64,000 bases of DNA from Bradyrhizobium sp. CCBAU 53340 (lineage in GTDB: Bacteria > Pseudomonadota > Alphaproteobacteria > Rhizobiales > Xanthobacteraceae). Every line of letters starts with the position of its first letter. Position 1 is the first letter of the stretch. The stretch is from the NCBI RefSeq assembly GCF_015291645.1, contig NZ_CP030055.1, forward strand, positions 1,674,001-1,738,000, read 5' to 3'. This document shows, in pieces, positions 57,096-64,000 of this stretch. A model generated the notes under the pieces. The model had not been told where the DNA came from. It saw only the letters and a program-made list of their open reading frames with translations, and did no database searches. The translations under genes were made by a program, and so were the position numbers.

Positions 57096-58157
57096 CTACA
57101 TCGTTCGCTGCGGCGCGGTCTGCAGCAATTGCCTGATTTGCTCGCTGTAGAACTTTGCGTTGCCCGTGGTGCCGTGGCCGCGCGTCTCGGTGCTTGCGGG
57201 GATGAGGTACAGCTTGCCGTTCTTCACCCGCTTCATCGCGGCATCCGTGATCCCGGTCTCGGGCGGGTTGCGCTCGTCGTCGGCGGAATTGATCAGCAGC
57301 AGCGAGGCCTCGATGGCCTCGAGCTTCTCGGCAGCGTTGTAGTCATGCGAGGACTCCCATTGATAGACGTAGTCGTTGGCGTCCGCCGTGATCGGCGTCG
57401 CCAGCCGCTCGTCGACGATCTTGTCGGCCTTGGCCGCGGTCGGCGCCTGCTGCTGATAGGCAAGCGTGCCGCCGATGCTGGCGATGCCATAGGCCGTGAT
57501 GGCATATTTCATCATGCGCGGCTGGCTGGTGTAATTGCCACCATTGTAGTCGGGATCGTTGCGGATGGTGTCGAGCATGATCCGGCGCAGCATCCAGTTG
57601 CGTGACGCCATCTCGGTCGGCTGTGAGGCCATCGGCACCAGCGCGTCCATGTCCTTCGGATATTTCTCGCCCCACAGCCACGTCTGCATGCCACCCATGG
57701 AGTTGCCGATCACGAGTCGCAGATGCTTGACGCCGAGGCCTTCGGTGACGAGGCGATGTTGCGCCTCGACCATGTCGTCGTAATTGTATTTCGGAAAGCT
57801 CGCCTTCATGCCATCGGACGGCTTGGATGATTTGCCGTGGCCGATCGCATCAGGGAGGATGATGTAGTATTTCGATGCATCGAGCGGCTGGCCGGCCCCG
57901 AACAATTCGCCGGCGAAGGCGGGCGTCAGCATGCTCGCGCCCGAGCCGCCTGTGCCGTGCAGCACCAGCACGGGCTGACCGCTGGGGTCACCGACGGTGG
58001 TGTAATGCAGCTTCAGGTCCGGCATGACCTCGCCGGTGTGGAATTTGAAATCCTTGGCGACCCAATCGCCCTGTTTCGGCGACGGATAGTCGGCGGCCAC
58101 TGCCGGCACCGAAAACGACAGCAAAGCCGCGATAAGCAGCGCGCCCGAGATCCTCAT
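57096..58157 (-). CDS. Secreted alpha/beta hydrolase (MetX-like fold)
   Basis: A 353-aa exported hydrolase. A signal peptide runs to about ALA-AD (residue 22). The nucleophile elbow is GNSMGG with Ser153; the oxyanion-hole side is VLHGTGGSG. The final SADDERNPPETG and ETRGHGTTGNA segments hold the Asp and His of the triad. It resembles homoserine O-acetyltransferase-type hydrolases but is secreted, so is unlikely to be a metabolic MetX. Substrate unknown. Confidence 0.88.
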   Translation of the reverse strand: MRISGALLIAALLSFSVPAVAADYPSPKQGDWVAKDFKFHTGEVMPDLKLHYTTVGDPSGQPVLVLHGTGGSGASMLTPAFAGELFGAGQPLDASKYYIILPDAIGHGKSSKPSDGMKASFPKYNYDDMVEAQHRLVTEGLGVKHLRLVIGNSMGGMQTWLWGEKYPKDMDALVPMASQPTEMASRNWMLRRIMLDTIRNDPDYNGGNYTSQPRMMKYAITAYGIASIGGTLAYQQQAPTAAKADKIVDERLATPITADANDYVYQWESSHDYNAAEKLEAIEASLLLINSADDERNPPETGITDAAMKRVKNGKLYLIPASTETRGHGTTGNAKFYSEQIRQLLQTAPQRTM

Positions 58158-58326
58158 GATTTCCTCCCCGCTGCGGCCACTGGCATCCGGGCCGCTTCGC
58201 GCTCGATCTTATCAGGGCGACCCGAGCGATCGAGAGCGGATATGCGGCCGGCCGCCAAAACATTTCGCCGATGGTGCATCGCGCAAGTGGAATATTCCGG
58301 AAGCCGGCGAGCGAAGGGGCGCTTGC

Positions 58327-58734
58327 TCAGTGCTTCCGGATGAAACTGAGGGCGTACCAGCCCCAGTAAACCCTATGACGCTGGATCAGCCCCTTGTCGA
58401 TCTCCATGATCTCGACCAGCTCCATCTGCTCGCCGTCGGGAGCGACGCGCGGATATTCCCAGGTGACGATCCGGCCATTGGTGAAGAAGCCCTGCTTGAA
58501 GCGCTTTCGCTGCGGCGGATTGGTCTGGAATACGCGCGAAATGAAGATGCGCAGATTGTCCTTGCCCTGGACGATCCCGGTGGGCGTCTTCATGAGATGT
58601 TGGACCAGTGGGCTTTCGATGGATGCGTCATCAGCATAGAGCGCGACAGATGCCTCCAGATCCTTGTTGCCGAGGGCTTCATCCCACAATGTGCAGATGC
58701 GTTCTGCCTCGCTCTGGCGTGTTGGGTCGGTCAT
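58327..58734 (-). CDS. SnoaL/NTF2-like protein
   Basis: A 135-aa protein of the nuclear-transport-factor-2 fold. It starts MTDPTRQSEAERICTLWDEALGNKDLEASVALYADDASIESP and includes PTGIVQGKDNLRIF and EMELVEIMEIDKGLI-like strands. Such proteins bind or isomerise small substrates, but this one has no clear catalytic residue. ATG 58734 follows GGAGAA by 5 bases; the long upstream frame is antisense to the ArsR gene. It is divergent from the ArsR regulator, which likely controls it. Confidence 0.8.
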   Translation of the reverse strand: MTDPTRQSEAERICTLWDEALGNKDLEASVALYADDASIESPLVQHLMKTPTGIVQGKDNLRIFISRVFQTNPPQRKRFKQGFFTNGRIVTWEYPRVAPDGEQMELVEIMEIDKGLIQRHRVYWGWYALSFIRKH

Positions 58735-58767
58735 GTGTAATTCTCCGAGTTCGGGCGACGTCTCGGT

Positions 58768-58840
58768 GTCATCGCAGAGAGCGCGCCGTCCAAGTTTCAC
58801 CGAATTCTGAAATGACCGGTTCCCGAATGATTGCGATGAC
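58768..58840. promoter_or_regulatory. Widely spaced inverted repeat between SnoaL-like and ArsR genes
   Basis: GTCATCGCA (58768-58776) and TGCGATGAC (58832-58840) are perfect 9-base inverted copies with centres 64 bases apart. TTTCA and TGAAA (58795-58812) form a smaller dyad between them. They are candidate operators for the ArsR regulator, allowing DNA looping. Confidence 0.5.
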
Positions 58841-58875
58841 GGGACGGCGGACCCACCTCGGTGGAGGGAGTTTCG

Positions 58876-59568
58876 ATGGTCGCAGCCAGACAATCGGTCC
58901 ACTCGGGATTTTCCCGGCTCACCGACGCGTTGAGCGATCCGGCGCGCGAGGCCATGGTGAGTGCGCTGTTCGGCGGCAAGGCGCTGCCTGCGGGCGAGCT
59001 GGCATCGCTTGCCGGAGTGTCGCCGCAAAGCGCCAGCGCGCATCTGCAGAAGCTGACGGATGCGCGCCTGCTCTCGGTGTGGCAGCAGGGTCGGTTCCGC
59101 TACTATCGGATCGCGGACGACGAGGTCGCGGGCCTGATCGAAAATCTCGTCAATGTCGCCGCCAGGACAAACCATGCGGAACGCGCGCGAGGCGTGCCGG
59201 CGCTGCTTCGTCAGTCGCGGACTTGTTATTGCCATCTCGCCGGCCAGCTCGGTGTGGCGCTGAGGGACGGCCTGGTGGGCAAGAAGCTGATCGCACTGCG
59301 CGGCCGTGAGGCTTCGGTCACGGATCAAGGGCTCGCTTGGTGTCGCGCGGAGGCGATCGACTTCAAGCCGGGTCGTGATCCTCACATGCGGCTCTGCAAC
59401 GATTGGACCGAGCGTGTTCCGCATCTGGCGGGTCCGTTCGCCAATGCGATCTTGAAGCGGCTGACCGCGACGCATGCGCTGGTTCCGGACCGCGTTCCAC
59501 GCGCGCTTCGCCTCACCCCGAAGGGACGCGCCTTCTTCGAGCGGCTCGGCGTTTCGATCCCGTTCTGA
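58876..59568 (+). CDS. ArsR-type helix-turn-helix transcriptional regulator
   Basis: A 230-aa regulator. The N-terminal winged HTH (about 10-90) includes LTDALSDPAREAMVSALFGGKALPAGELASLAGVSPQSASAHLQKLTDARLL. The C-terminal half has SRTCYCHLAGQLGVAL, a Cys-bearing segment common in long ArsR proteins of this type. ATG 58876 follows GGAGGGAG by 5 bases; GTG 58861 is less likely. It is divergent from the SnoaL-like gene. Confidence 0.88.
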   Translation: MVAARQSVHSGFSRLTDALSDPAREAMVSALFGGKALPAGELASLAGVSPQSASAHLQKLTDARLLSVWQQGRFRYYRIADDEVAGLIENLVNVAARTNHAERARGVPALLRQSRTCYCHLAGQLGVALRDGLVGKKLIALRGREASVTDQGLAWCRAEAIDFKPGRDPHMRLCNDWTERVPHLAGPFANAILKRLTATHALVPDRVPRALRLTPKGRAFFERLGVSIPF

Positions 59569-59667
59569 CGCGCCTGCGGCGGGTGACGATGACAGCGGCA
59601 GGTCCGGCATGTAGCATTCGGCCGTCGCCGAACGTCCTTGAGCAGGATCGTTGTCCAGGAGGAACTC

Positions 59668-59934
59668 ATGTGCCGCAACATCAAGACGCTGTTCAATTTC
59701 GAGCCGCCGGCGACGGAAGACGAAATCCACGCCAGCGCGCTTCAGTTCGTGCGAAAGCTCTCCGGCTTCAACAAGCCCTCGCAGGCCAATGAGGTGGCAT
59801 TCGACTGCGCGGTGGCCGAGGTCTCGGAAGCGGCGCGAAAGTTGCTGACCTCGCTTCACACCCACGCGCCGGCGCGCGATCGTGAGATCGAGGCAGAAAA
59901 GGCGCGGGAACGTTCGCGACAACGCTTCGGGTAA
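59668..59934 (+). CDS. DUF2277 family protein
   Basis: An 88-aa cytosolic protein. MCRNIKTLFNFEPPATEDEI is the characteristic start of DUF2277 proteins, followed by RKLSGFNKPSQANEVAF. AGGAGGA precedes ATG 59668. Its function is not known, but the family is conserved in many bacteria. Confidence 0.88.
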   Translation: MCRNIKTLFNFEPPATEDEIHASALQFVRKLSGFNKPSQANEVAFDCAVAEVSEAARKLLTSLHTHAPARDREIEAEKARERSRQRFG

Positions 59935-60022
59935 CCAGATGGCACCGTGATCTGGCTCACGGAAAATGCGATCTCAGCACGCGATGATGTCCGCCGGGGT
60001 TTTGACAACCCGGAGCACGATC

Positions 60023-60247
60023 ATGAGCCGCCCCCTTCTTCCGCTGAAAGCAGGTGCCATCGTTTTCACGCTGTTGTGGACCGCGTGGATGATGTGGTGG
60101 AGCGGCTCGTTCTCGAGCGCGAATGTGGTGATTCTCGCCTTTTGCGGCGCGGCGGTCGGCTATCTCTGGTACCGCGCCATGCGCTGGCAATTCGAGCGCA
60201 TGGGCATGCTGCCGCGTCGTGAGGATCAGGCGAAGAGGGCGCCCTAG
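60023..60247 (+). CDS. Small membrane protein of unknown function
   Basis: A 74-aa protein with two hydrophobic helices (about 8-28 and 32-48) and a basic C-terminal tail ([22 protein letters not shown]). GGAG lies 7 bases before ATG 60023. Its stop codon shares four bases (CTAG) with the stop of the convergent collagen-like gene. Function unknown. Confidence 0.75.
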   Translation: MSRPLLPLKAGAIVFTLLWTAWMMWWSGSFSSANVVILAFCGAAVGYLWYRAMRWQFERMGMLPRREDQAKRAP

Positions 60248-60780
60248 TCCTTCTGGCCGTGCTTTTTCTTTTTCTTCTTTTTCTTATGCGTGTCGTCGTC
60301 GTCGCTTTCGCGGCCTTCGTCGGACGACGCATCGTCAGCCTCGTGCACGGCGGCCTCTAACGCTGCGCGCTCGGCCGCCTCCTGTTCGCGCTGGCGGCGG
60401 CGTTCGTCCCAGGCATCGAATAGCTGGTCCAGCCACGGCAGCACCTGCTCGATCGACGGCAATTGGCCGGGCGGACCGGCCTCGCCGCGCGGGCCCTGAG
60501 GACCGGCGGGGCCCAGCGGACCGACAGGGCCTTGCGGGCCGGCGGCACCTTGCGGTCCCACTGCACCCCGTGGGCCGGCGTCGCCTTGCTTGCCCGGCAG
60601 GCCAGGCTTGCCCTGCGCTCCGGCCTTTCCGACCGGCCCGGGCTTGCCCTGAGGTCCCGGCTTGCCGCGTGCGCCGTCCGGACCGCGCTTGCCCGGATGA
60701 CCCTGCGGCCCCGGCCGTCCCGGTTCGCCCTGCCGTCCGCGCGGGCCCTGAGGTCCCGGCCGTCCCTGATCATCTGCCAC
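60244..60780 (-). CDS. Collagen-like triple-helix repeat protein
   Basis: A 178-aa protein with 34 consecutive G-X-Y triplets (residues 6-107), rich in Pro in X and Y and charged triplets such as GKP and GEP, ending [14 protein letters not shown] helical segment follows (about 108-145, with [20 protein letters not shown]), then an acidic run (DDDD) and a basic end ([13 protein letters not shown]). No signal peptide was seen. The GTG start has AAGGAG 8 bases upstream. It probably trimerises; location and role are unknown. Confidence 0.88.
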   Translation of the reverse strand: MADDQGRPGPQGPRGRQGEPGRPGPQGHPGKRGPDGARGKPGPQGKPGPVGKAGAQGKPGLPGKQGDAGPRGAVGPQGAAGPQGPVGPLGPAGPQGPRGEAGPPGQLPSIEQVLPWLDQLFDAWDERRRQREQEAAERAALEAAVHEADDASSDEGRESDDDDTHKKKKKKKKHGQKD

Positions 60781-60936
60781 GCGCTGCTCCTTCTCGCGAA
60801 CGCAGGTTACTTAGCGGCGTTTGACGACAGCAGCAATTCCGCCCGCGCATCCCCGCTGGCTTGATCAACATCAATCGGCACCACAGGGCGCCGTGGCATT
60901 GATGACCTGTGGCCACGATCCTGCGAGGAGCGACCG

Positions 60937-61212
60937 ATGCGCGCAGCCTGGAAAATCTTTGGCCTGTCGGCGATCATTCTCGCGGCGGCGATCGGTCTCG
61001 CTCATCTGCTGGTGCCCGATGTCGTGCCGGTCGGCTACGCCGAGGAGCCACAGGCATCATGGGCGATCCTGACCGCCTTCGTCCTGCGCGCGATCGCGCT
61101 GACCGCGGCCTGGGTCGCGATCATCACAATGTCGCTGCTCGTGGGCGTCAAGCTGTATCAGATGGTCTTCCGCGCGGTTGGCACGGGGAATGATCACGCC
61201 GTCATGCGCTAG
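60937..61212 (+). CDS. Small membrane protein of unknown function
   Basis: A 91-aa protein with two hydrophobic segments (about 8-26, IFGLSAIILAAAIGLAHLL, and 44-75). GAGGAG precedes ATG 60937. Its stop overlaps the stop of the convergent Fis-type gene by the four bases CTAG. I do not recognise the family. Confidence 0.75.
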   Translation: MRAAWKIFGLSAIILAAAIGLAHLLVPDVVPVGYAEEPQASWAILTAFVLRAIALTAAWVAIITMSLLVGVKLYQMVFRAVGTGNDHAVMR

Positions 61213-61457
61213 TCCTGATAGGCCGGCACCTCGATGCCGGAGGCCGCATAGAGCCTGATCTTGTTGCGCAGCGTGCGCACTGACAGGCCGAGCACGCGCG
61301 AGGCGCGTGTGCGGTTGCCGTCGCAGCGCGCAAGTGTCTGGAGCACGAGTTCGCGCTCGACCTCGCCGACGGTCGCGCCGATCAGCAGTGGGACGATCTC
61401 ATTGGGTGCAAGGAATTGCGCGCCGTGCTCGGACGTCGCGACATGAACAGTGGTCAT
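61209..61457 (-). CDS. Small Fis-type helix-turn-helix protein
   Basis: An 82-aa protein. Its C-terminal half is a Fis-type HTH: ERELVLQTLARCDGNRTRASRVLGLSVRTLRNKIRLY. This is the DNA-binding end of NtrC/FlbD-type activators, but here no AAA domain precedes it. ATG 61457 follows GGGGAG by 8 bases; the GTG at 61463 is too close to that site. A CtrA-type box lies upstream, suggesting cell-cycle or flagellar control. Role unknown. Confidence 0.82.
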   Translation of the reverse strand: MTTVHVATSEHGAQFLAPNEIVPLLIGATVGEVERELVLQTLARCDGNRTRASRVLGLSVRTLRNKIRLYAASGIEVPAYQD

Positions 61458-61564
61458 CAACACACTCCCCGATCAACGCCCGCTTCCATCGTTGGAAGCG
61501 GATCGAGAACAAACGACCCCCAAGCCGTAAATCCTAAGCCTTAGATCCACGGTGGGCGGGTTTG

Positions 61565-61580
61565 GTTAACGAAAGGTTAA
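61565..61580 (-). promoter_or_regulatory. CtrA-type box (TTAA-N7-TTAAC)
   Basis: On the minus strand the sequence reads TTAA-CCTTTCG-TTAAC, a perfect CtrA-binding consensus, about 108 bases before ATG 61457. It is also TTAA-N7-TTAA on the plus strand. It probably places the small HTH gene under the cell-cycle regulator CtrA. Confidence 0.65.
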
Positions 61581-61668
61581 TTGCGCGCCATCGCACCAGA
61601 TGACCTTGGGAATGCCGCCGGGTTGCCGCGATTGGCACGAGATGCACAGCGATGCGGACCGATCTTGC

Positions 61669-62436
61669 TCACACCGTGCGATAGCCACCGTCCACCATCA
61701 CGATCGTTCCTGTCACGTAGGACGACAGGTCCGAGGCGAGAAAGATCGCGGGGCCCACGATGTCCTCGGGCTTGCCGGTGCGCGCGAGCGGGGTGTGGTC
61801 GACGAAGGCCTGCACCAAGGCAGGATTGGTGGCGCGTACATTGGCGTTGATGTTGGTCTCGATGAATCCAGGGCCGATCGCATTGACGCGCACACCTTCC
61901 TTGCCGAGCTCGACCGCGAGCGCCTTGGTGAAGCCGAGGACGCCGTGTTTCGAGGTGGTGTACGCCGCCGAGCTAGGCGTGCGCAGATGCACGAAGGACT
62001 GGATCGAGCCGATATTGACGATGCGGCCCTTAGCTGCGCGCAAGGGCGCGAGGAAGGCCTGCGTCATGTTGAAGACGCCGTTGAGATTGAGCGAGATGAT
62101 GTCGTTCCAATCCTGCGCGACTGTCTCAGTTTCGGCGGTGAAGGCATTGCGGCGGGTAATGCCGGCGTTGTTCACGAGGATCGAGACCTGCCCGACCTTG
62201 TCGGCGACCTGCCTCGCCAGCGCGAAGCAATCCTGGCGCCTCGTCACATCAAGCGCAAAGCTCTCGGCTCTTCCCCCGGCCTTGCGGATCTCCTGCGCGG
62301 CTTCCGCGACCGTGTCGGCATTGACGTCGAGCAGCACCATCTGCGCGCCCTCGCGGGCATAGCCGGCGGCGATCGCCCGGCCGATGCCGGAACCGGCGCC
62401 AGTGACGACGGCGATGTGATTTGCGAGCAATGCCAT
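61669..62436 (-). CDS. Short-chain dehydrogenase/reductase, FabG-like
   Basis: A 255-aa NAD(P)H-dependent oxidoreductase. The cofactor site is VTGAGSGIGRAIAAGYARE, the second NNAGITRR, and the catalytic Ser, Tyr and Lys sit in RIVNIGSIQSF and SSAAYTTSKHGVLGFTKALAVEL. It ends with DLSSYVTGTIVMVDGGYRTV, typical of 3-oxoacyl-ACP reductase-like SDRs. Many such genes in these genomes act on sugars or steroids instead; substrate unknown. AAGGAAAT precedes ATG 62436. Confidence 0.91.
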   Translation of the reverse strand: MALLANHIAVVTGAGSGIGRAIAAGYAREGAQMVLLDVNADTVAEAAQEIRKAGGRAESFALDVTRRQDCFALARQVADKVGQVSILVNNAGITRRNAFTAETETVAQDWNDIISLNLNGVFNMTQAFLAPLRAAKGRIVNIGSIQSFVHLRTPSSAAYTTSKHGVLGFTKALAVELGKEGVRVNAIGPGFIETNINANVRATNPALVQAFVDHTPLARTGKPEDIVGPAIFLASDLSSYVTGTIVMVDGGYRTV

Positions 62437-62547
62437 GGCAATTTCCTTCCGGATTCGTTTCTAAGTTTCATGAAAGGCTAACCCGAAATTAAGGGGTCGG
62501 AAACGGCGGCCTTGGCATACTGATCGTCATTGCTAAACGTTGCGCGC

Positions 62548-63033
62548 ATGATGGAACGGCTGGAATCCTGGAAACTCACTCTCGAGCGCCTGCGGTCGGC
62601 GGACGAGGCCGATTGGGCCGAAGCCGGCCGGCTGGTGGCCGAGATCGCGCGGATGAGCACGGATGCCACGCTGCGGCAGGCGGCCGAGCAGGCGCTGCCT
62701 GTGCTGCGCCAGGCCGCGGACAATGACGATCACGGCGTCACGCTGGCGGCCCGGCGCCGCATCGGCGTGGTCCTCGATGTTGTCCATGATCTGACCGCGC
62801 CGCGCTTCGGCCGCCGCAACGCCGCGCCGAAGAAGCTGTCGAGCGAGGATCGCGCCCGCAAGATGCTGGGCCTGCCGCTCGCGGTGCAGCTCACCTGCGA
62901 CGACATCAACCAGGCCTATCGCCGCGCCGCCAAGGGCATGCATCCCGACCAGGGCGGCAGCGCGCAGGCCTTCATCGATCTCGCGGCCGCGCGTGATGTC
63001 TTGATCCATCCCGGCGCGCACAAGGACGCCTGA
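62548..63033 (+). CDS. Protein with C-terminal J (DnaJ-like) domain
   Basis: A 161-aa cytosolic protein. The N-terminal half is a helical region of unknown role (about 1-90). The C-terminal part ends in a short J domain: DDINQAYRRAAKGMHPDQGGSAQAFIDLAAARDVLI, with the HPD motif at 132-134 that stimulates DnaK. The start of the domain is only partly matched, so it may be a divergent J protein. ATG 62548 is preferred to TTG 62530. Confidence 0.75.
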   Translation: MMERLESWKLTLERLRSADEADWAEAGRLVAEIARMSTDATLRQAAEQALPVLRQAADNDDHGVTLAARRRIGVVLDVVHDLTAPRFGRRNAAPKKLSSEDRARKMLGLPLAVQLTCDDINQAYRRAAKGMHPDQGGSAQAFIDLAAARDVLIHPGAHKDA

Positions 63034-63039
63034 CGGCGC

Positions 63040-63672
63040 TCAGCTCTTGTTCACGCAGCTCGGATAGGGCGCGGCTTCGCCCGGGATGATCGGGCAGAGG
63101 TCGATCGGCCCGAGATCGCGCAGCCGCGCGTCCCAGCTGATGTCGTTGACCTGCGGGTCGTCGCTTTCGGGGCCGCGCTCCGCCCATTGGATGGTGTAGT
63201 AGTCGGTCGCGCCCTTGAGCGCGATCAGAAGGGCGGTCTCGCTGTGCCGCGTCGGACCGCTGTCGATGCGGCCGCAACCGATCACCGCGACGAAGCCCTC
63301 GTAGCGGCCGAACTTCGTCTCGCCCAAAGGCCTTGCGGCAAAACTGTCGGGACAGGCCGATTTGAAGCCGCCTGCGATCGTGCCCGCAAGCATCTGCGGC
63401 GAGGCGCCTGGCGTCAGCGTCATGCCCTTCTCGCCGGTGACTGTGATCATCTGGGTCCAGCGCTCGGGCGTCTCGCCCCGCAGCACCGCTTCGCGGATGT
63501 AGTGGCCGCCCTTGGTGTTCTCGAACACCACCGTGAAATTCGACGGCATCGTGAACGAGACGAGCTGGCCGAAGATCGGCGAGATCACGCGGAAGGATTG
63601 CGGGGCTTGCGCCTGCGCGGCTGCGGCGAACAGGAGCGATGCGGCCAGTCCTGCTGTCGTGGTTGCACGCAT
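63040..63672 (-). CDS. Secreted protein of unknown function, 210 aa
   Basis: A protein I do not recognise, with a signal peptide (cleavage near AQA-QAP, residue 22). The body has Cys at SACPDSFAARP, VIGCGRID, LCPIIPG and PSCVNKS, suggesting one or two disulfides in the periplasm. GGAGCAGG precedes ATG 63672. It follows the partial minus-strand gene beginning beyond the window and may share its transcript. Confidence 0.7.
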   Translation of the reverse strand: MRATTTAGLAASLLFAAAAQAQAPQSFRVISPIFGQLVSFTMPSNFTVVFENTKGGHYIREAVLRGETPERWTQMITVTGEKGMTLTPGASPQMLAGTIAGGFKSACPDSFAARPLGETKFGRYEGFVAVIGCGRIDSGPTRHSETALLIALKGATDYYTIQWAERGPESDDPQVNDISWDARLRDLGPIDLCPIIPGEAAPYPSCVNKS

Positions 63673-63765
63673 CGACCTGCTCCAGATTCAGCGAGTTAAA
63701 AGAAGACCGGGCAGGGATGCTAGCATCGCATCCTTGCCCGGCCCTGTCGTCCGCCGAACGAAATC

Positions 63766-64000
63766 CTACCAGCTGCAGTGGCCGGCCTTCAGCGCGTGAT
63801 CCTTCAGCGCGAGCGCGTCGAGGAAGGTCGGCACCGAGGCGCTGGCGCGATGATAGCCGGCCGGCCACGGCGTGGTCGGAATGCTCTCGTCCCAGATCTG
63901 GCACACGCCGCTGTCGTGCCAGCGGATCAAATGATAGCCGGCCTCGGCCGGGCTCGCGGCAACGAAGGCGGCAGCGGCGAGACCGGCGGCAGCGCAAAGC
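63766..64000 (-). CDS. Small secreted protein of unknown function (5' end outside window)
   Basis: The frame is open to the window edge. It begins in a hydrophobic leader (LCAAAGLAAAAFVAASPAEA) and then GYHLIRWHDSGVCQIWDE, ending LKDHALKAGHCSW. The two Cys may pair. It is not translated in the right frame by the long frame crossing this region, which belongs to another reading frame. The real start lies past base 64000. Confidence 0.7.
   Translation of the reverse strand, partial: LCAAAGLAAAAFVAASPAEAGYHLIRWHDSGVCQIWDESIPTTPWPAGYHRASASVPTFLDALALKDHALKAGHCSW

Noticed and set aside
58327..59922. A 531-codon minus-strand frame containing the SnoaL-like protein
   Set aside because: Only the part from ATG 58734 has a family match; the rest is antisense to the ArsR gene and DUF2277.
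61209..61457. The Fis-type gene as full FlbD
   Set aside because: It has no ATPase or receiver domain and is only 82 aa long, so the name flbD is not justified.
62972..63997. A 341-codon minus-strand frame at the window end
   Set aside because: It covers the secreted protein and the partial gene in the wrong frame and looks Arg-rich throughout.

Overview
The window looks like chromosomal DNA of a Bradyrhizobium-type alphaproteobacterium (Bradyrhizobium or a close Nitrobacteraceae relative). The basis is uniform high GC, dense gene packing, alphaproteobacterial regulatory sites (Irr/ICE-like boxes before bacterioferritin genes, a CtrA-type TTAA-N7-TTAAC box), PHB depolymerase, and interspersed palindromic repeats of the kind found in these genomes. 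No rRNA, tRNA, prophage, transposase or CRISPR array was seen. The genus is inferred from protein style, not from a marker gene.

Layout. 1-9 kb: the end of a chemotaxis receptor, a CPA2 antiporter with two USP domains, an Imm11-like orphan, and an RND efflux pump (adaptor then permease). 9-14.5 kb: a family-3 solute-binding protein, a secreted beta-propeller, and a Pho-box-like site in front of a secreted phosphoesterase followed by a di-heme peroxidase. 14.5-22 kb: a GST, a secreted unknown, a flavin monooxygenase and cupin facing an AraC regulator, a hybrid histidine kinase, and an XRE-cupin regulator. 22.5-30.3 kb: a tight operon for an oligopeptide-type ABC importer (SBP, two permeases, fused double ATPase) enclosing a DadA-type FAD oxidase and a 2-hydroxyacid dehydrogenase. 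A TTGACA-N17-TGAAAT promoter with TTTAG operator-like sites precedes it, and the XRE-cupin regulator lies divergently.

30.6-42.4 kb: a small membrane protein, a SAM-cyclase-AAA-TPR signalling protein, PHB depolymerase, a GST, AraC-GyrI, an SMP-30 lactonase, a GNAT and a GMC oxidoreductase. 42.4-43.5 kb is a gene-free block of palindromic and mosaic repeat DNA. 43.5-47.7 kb: a MoxR ATPase and VWA partner, a GlsB-type membrane protein, and two sulfurtransferases. 47.7-55.9 kb: cell-envelope genes (L,D-transpeptidase with tandem repeats, MltB-type transglycosylase, small secreted proteins) plus EttA and a hydroxyacid dehydrogenase. 56-57 kb: an iron-storage pair (Bfd-like ferredoxin, bacterioferritin), each with an ICE-like dyad. 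57-64 kb: an alpha/beta hydrolase, an ArsR regulator facing a SnoaL-like protein, DUF2277, a collagen-like protein, a small Fis-type HTH protein with a CtrA box, an SDR, a DnaJ-domain protein and secreted unknowns.

The strongest leads are the ICE dyads, the CtrA box, the Pho-box-linked phosphoesterase/di-heme peroxidase pair, the import-oxidise-reduce operon, the collagen-like protein, and the cyclase with unusual specificity residues. No single locus could be shown from sequence alone to be a wholly undescribed system.
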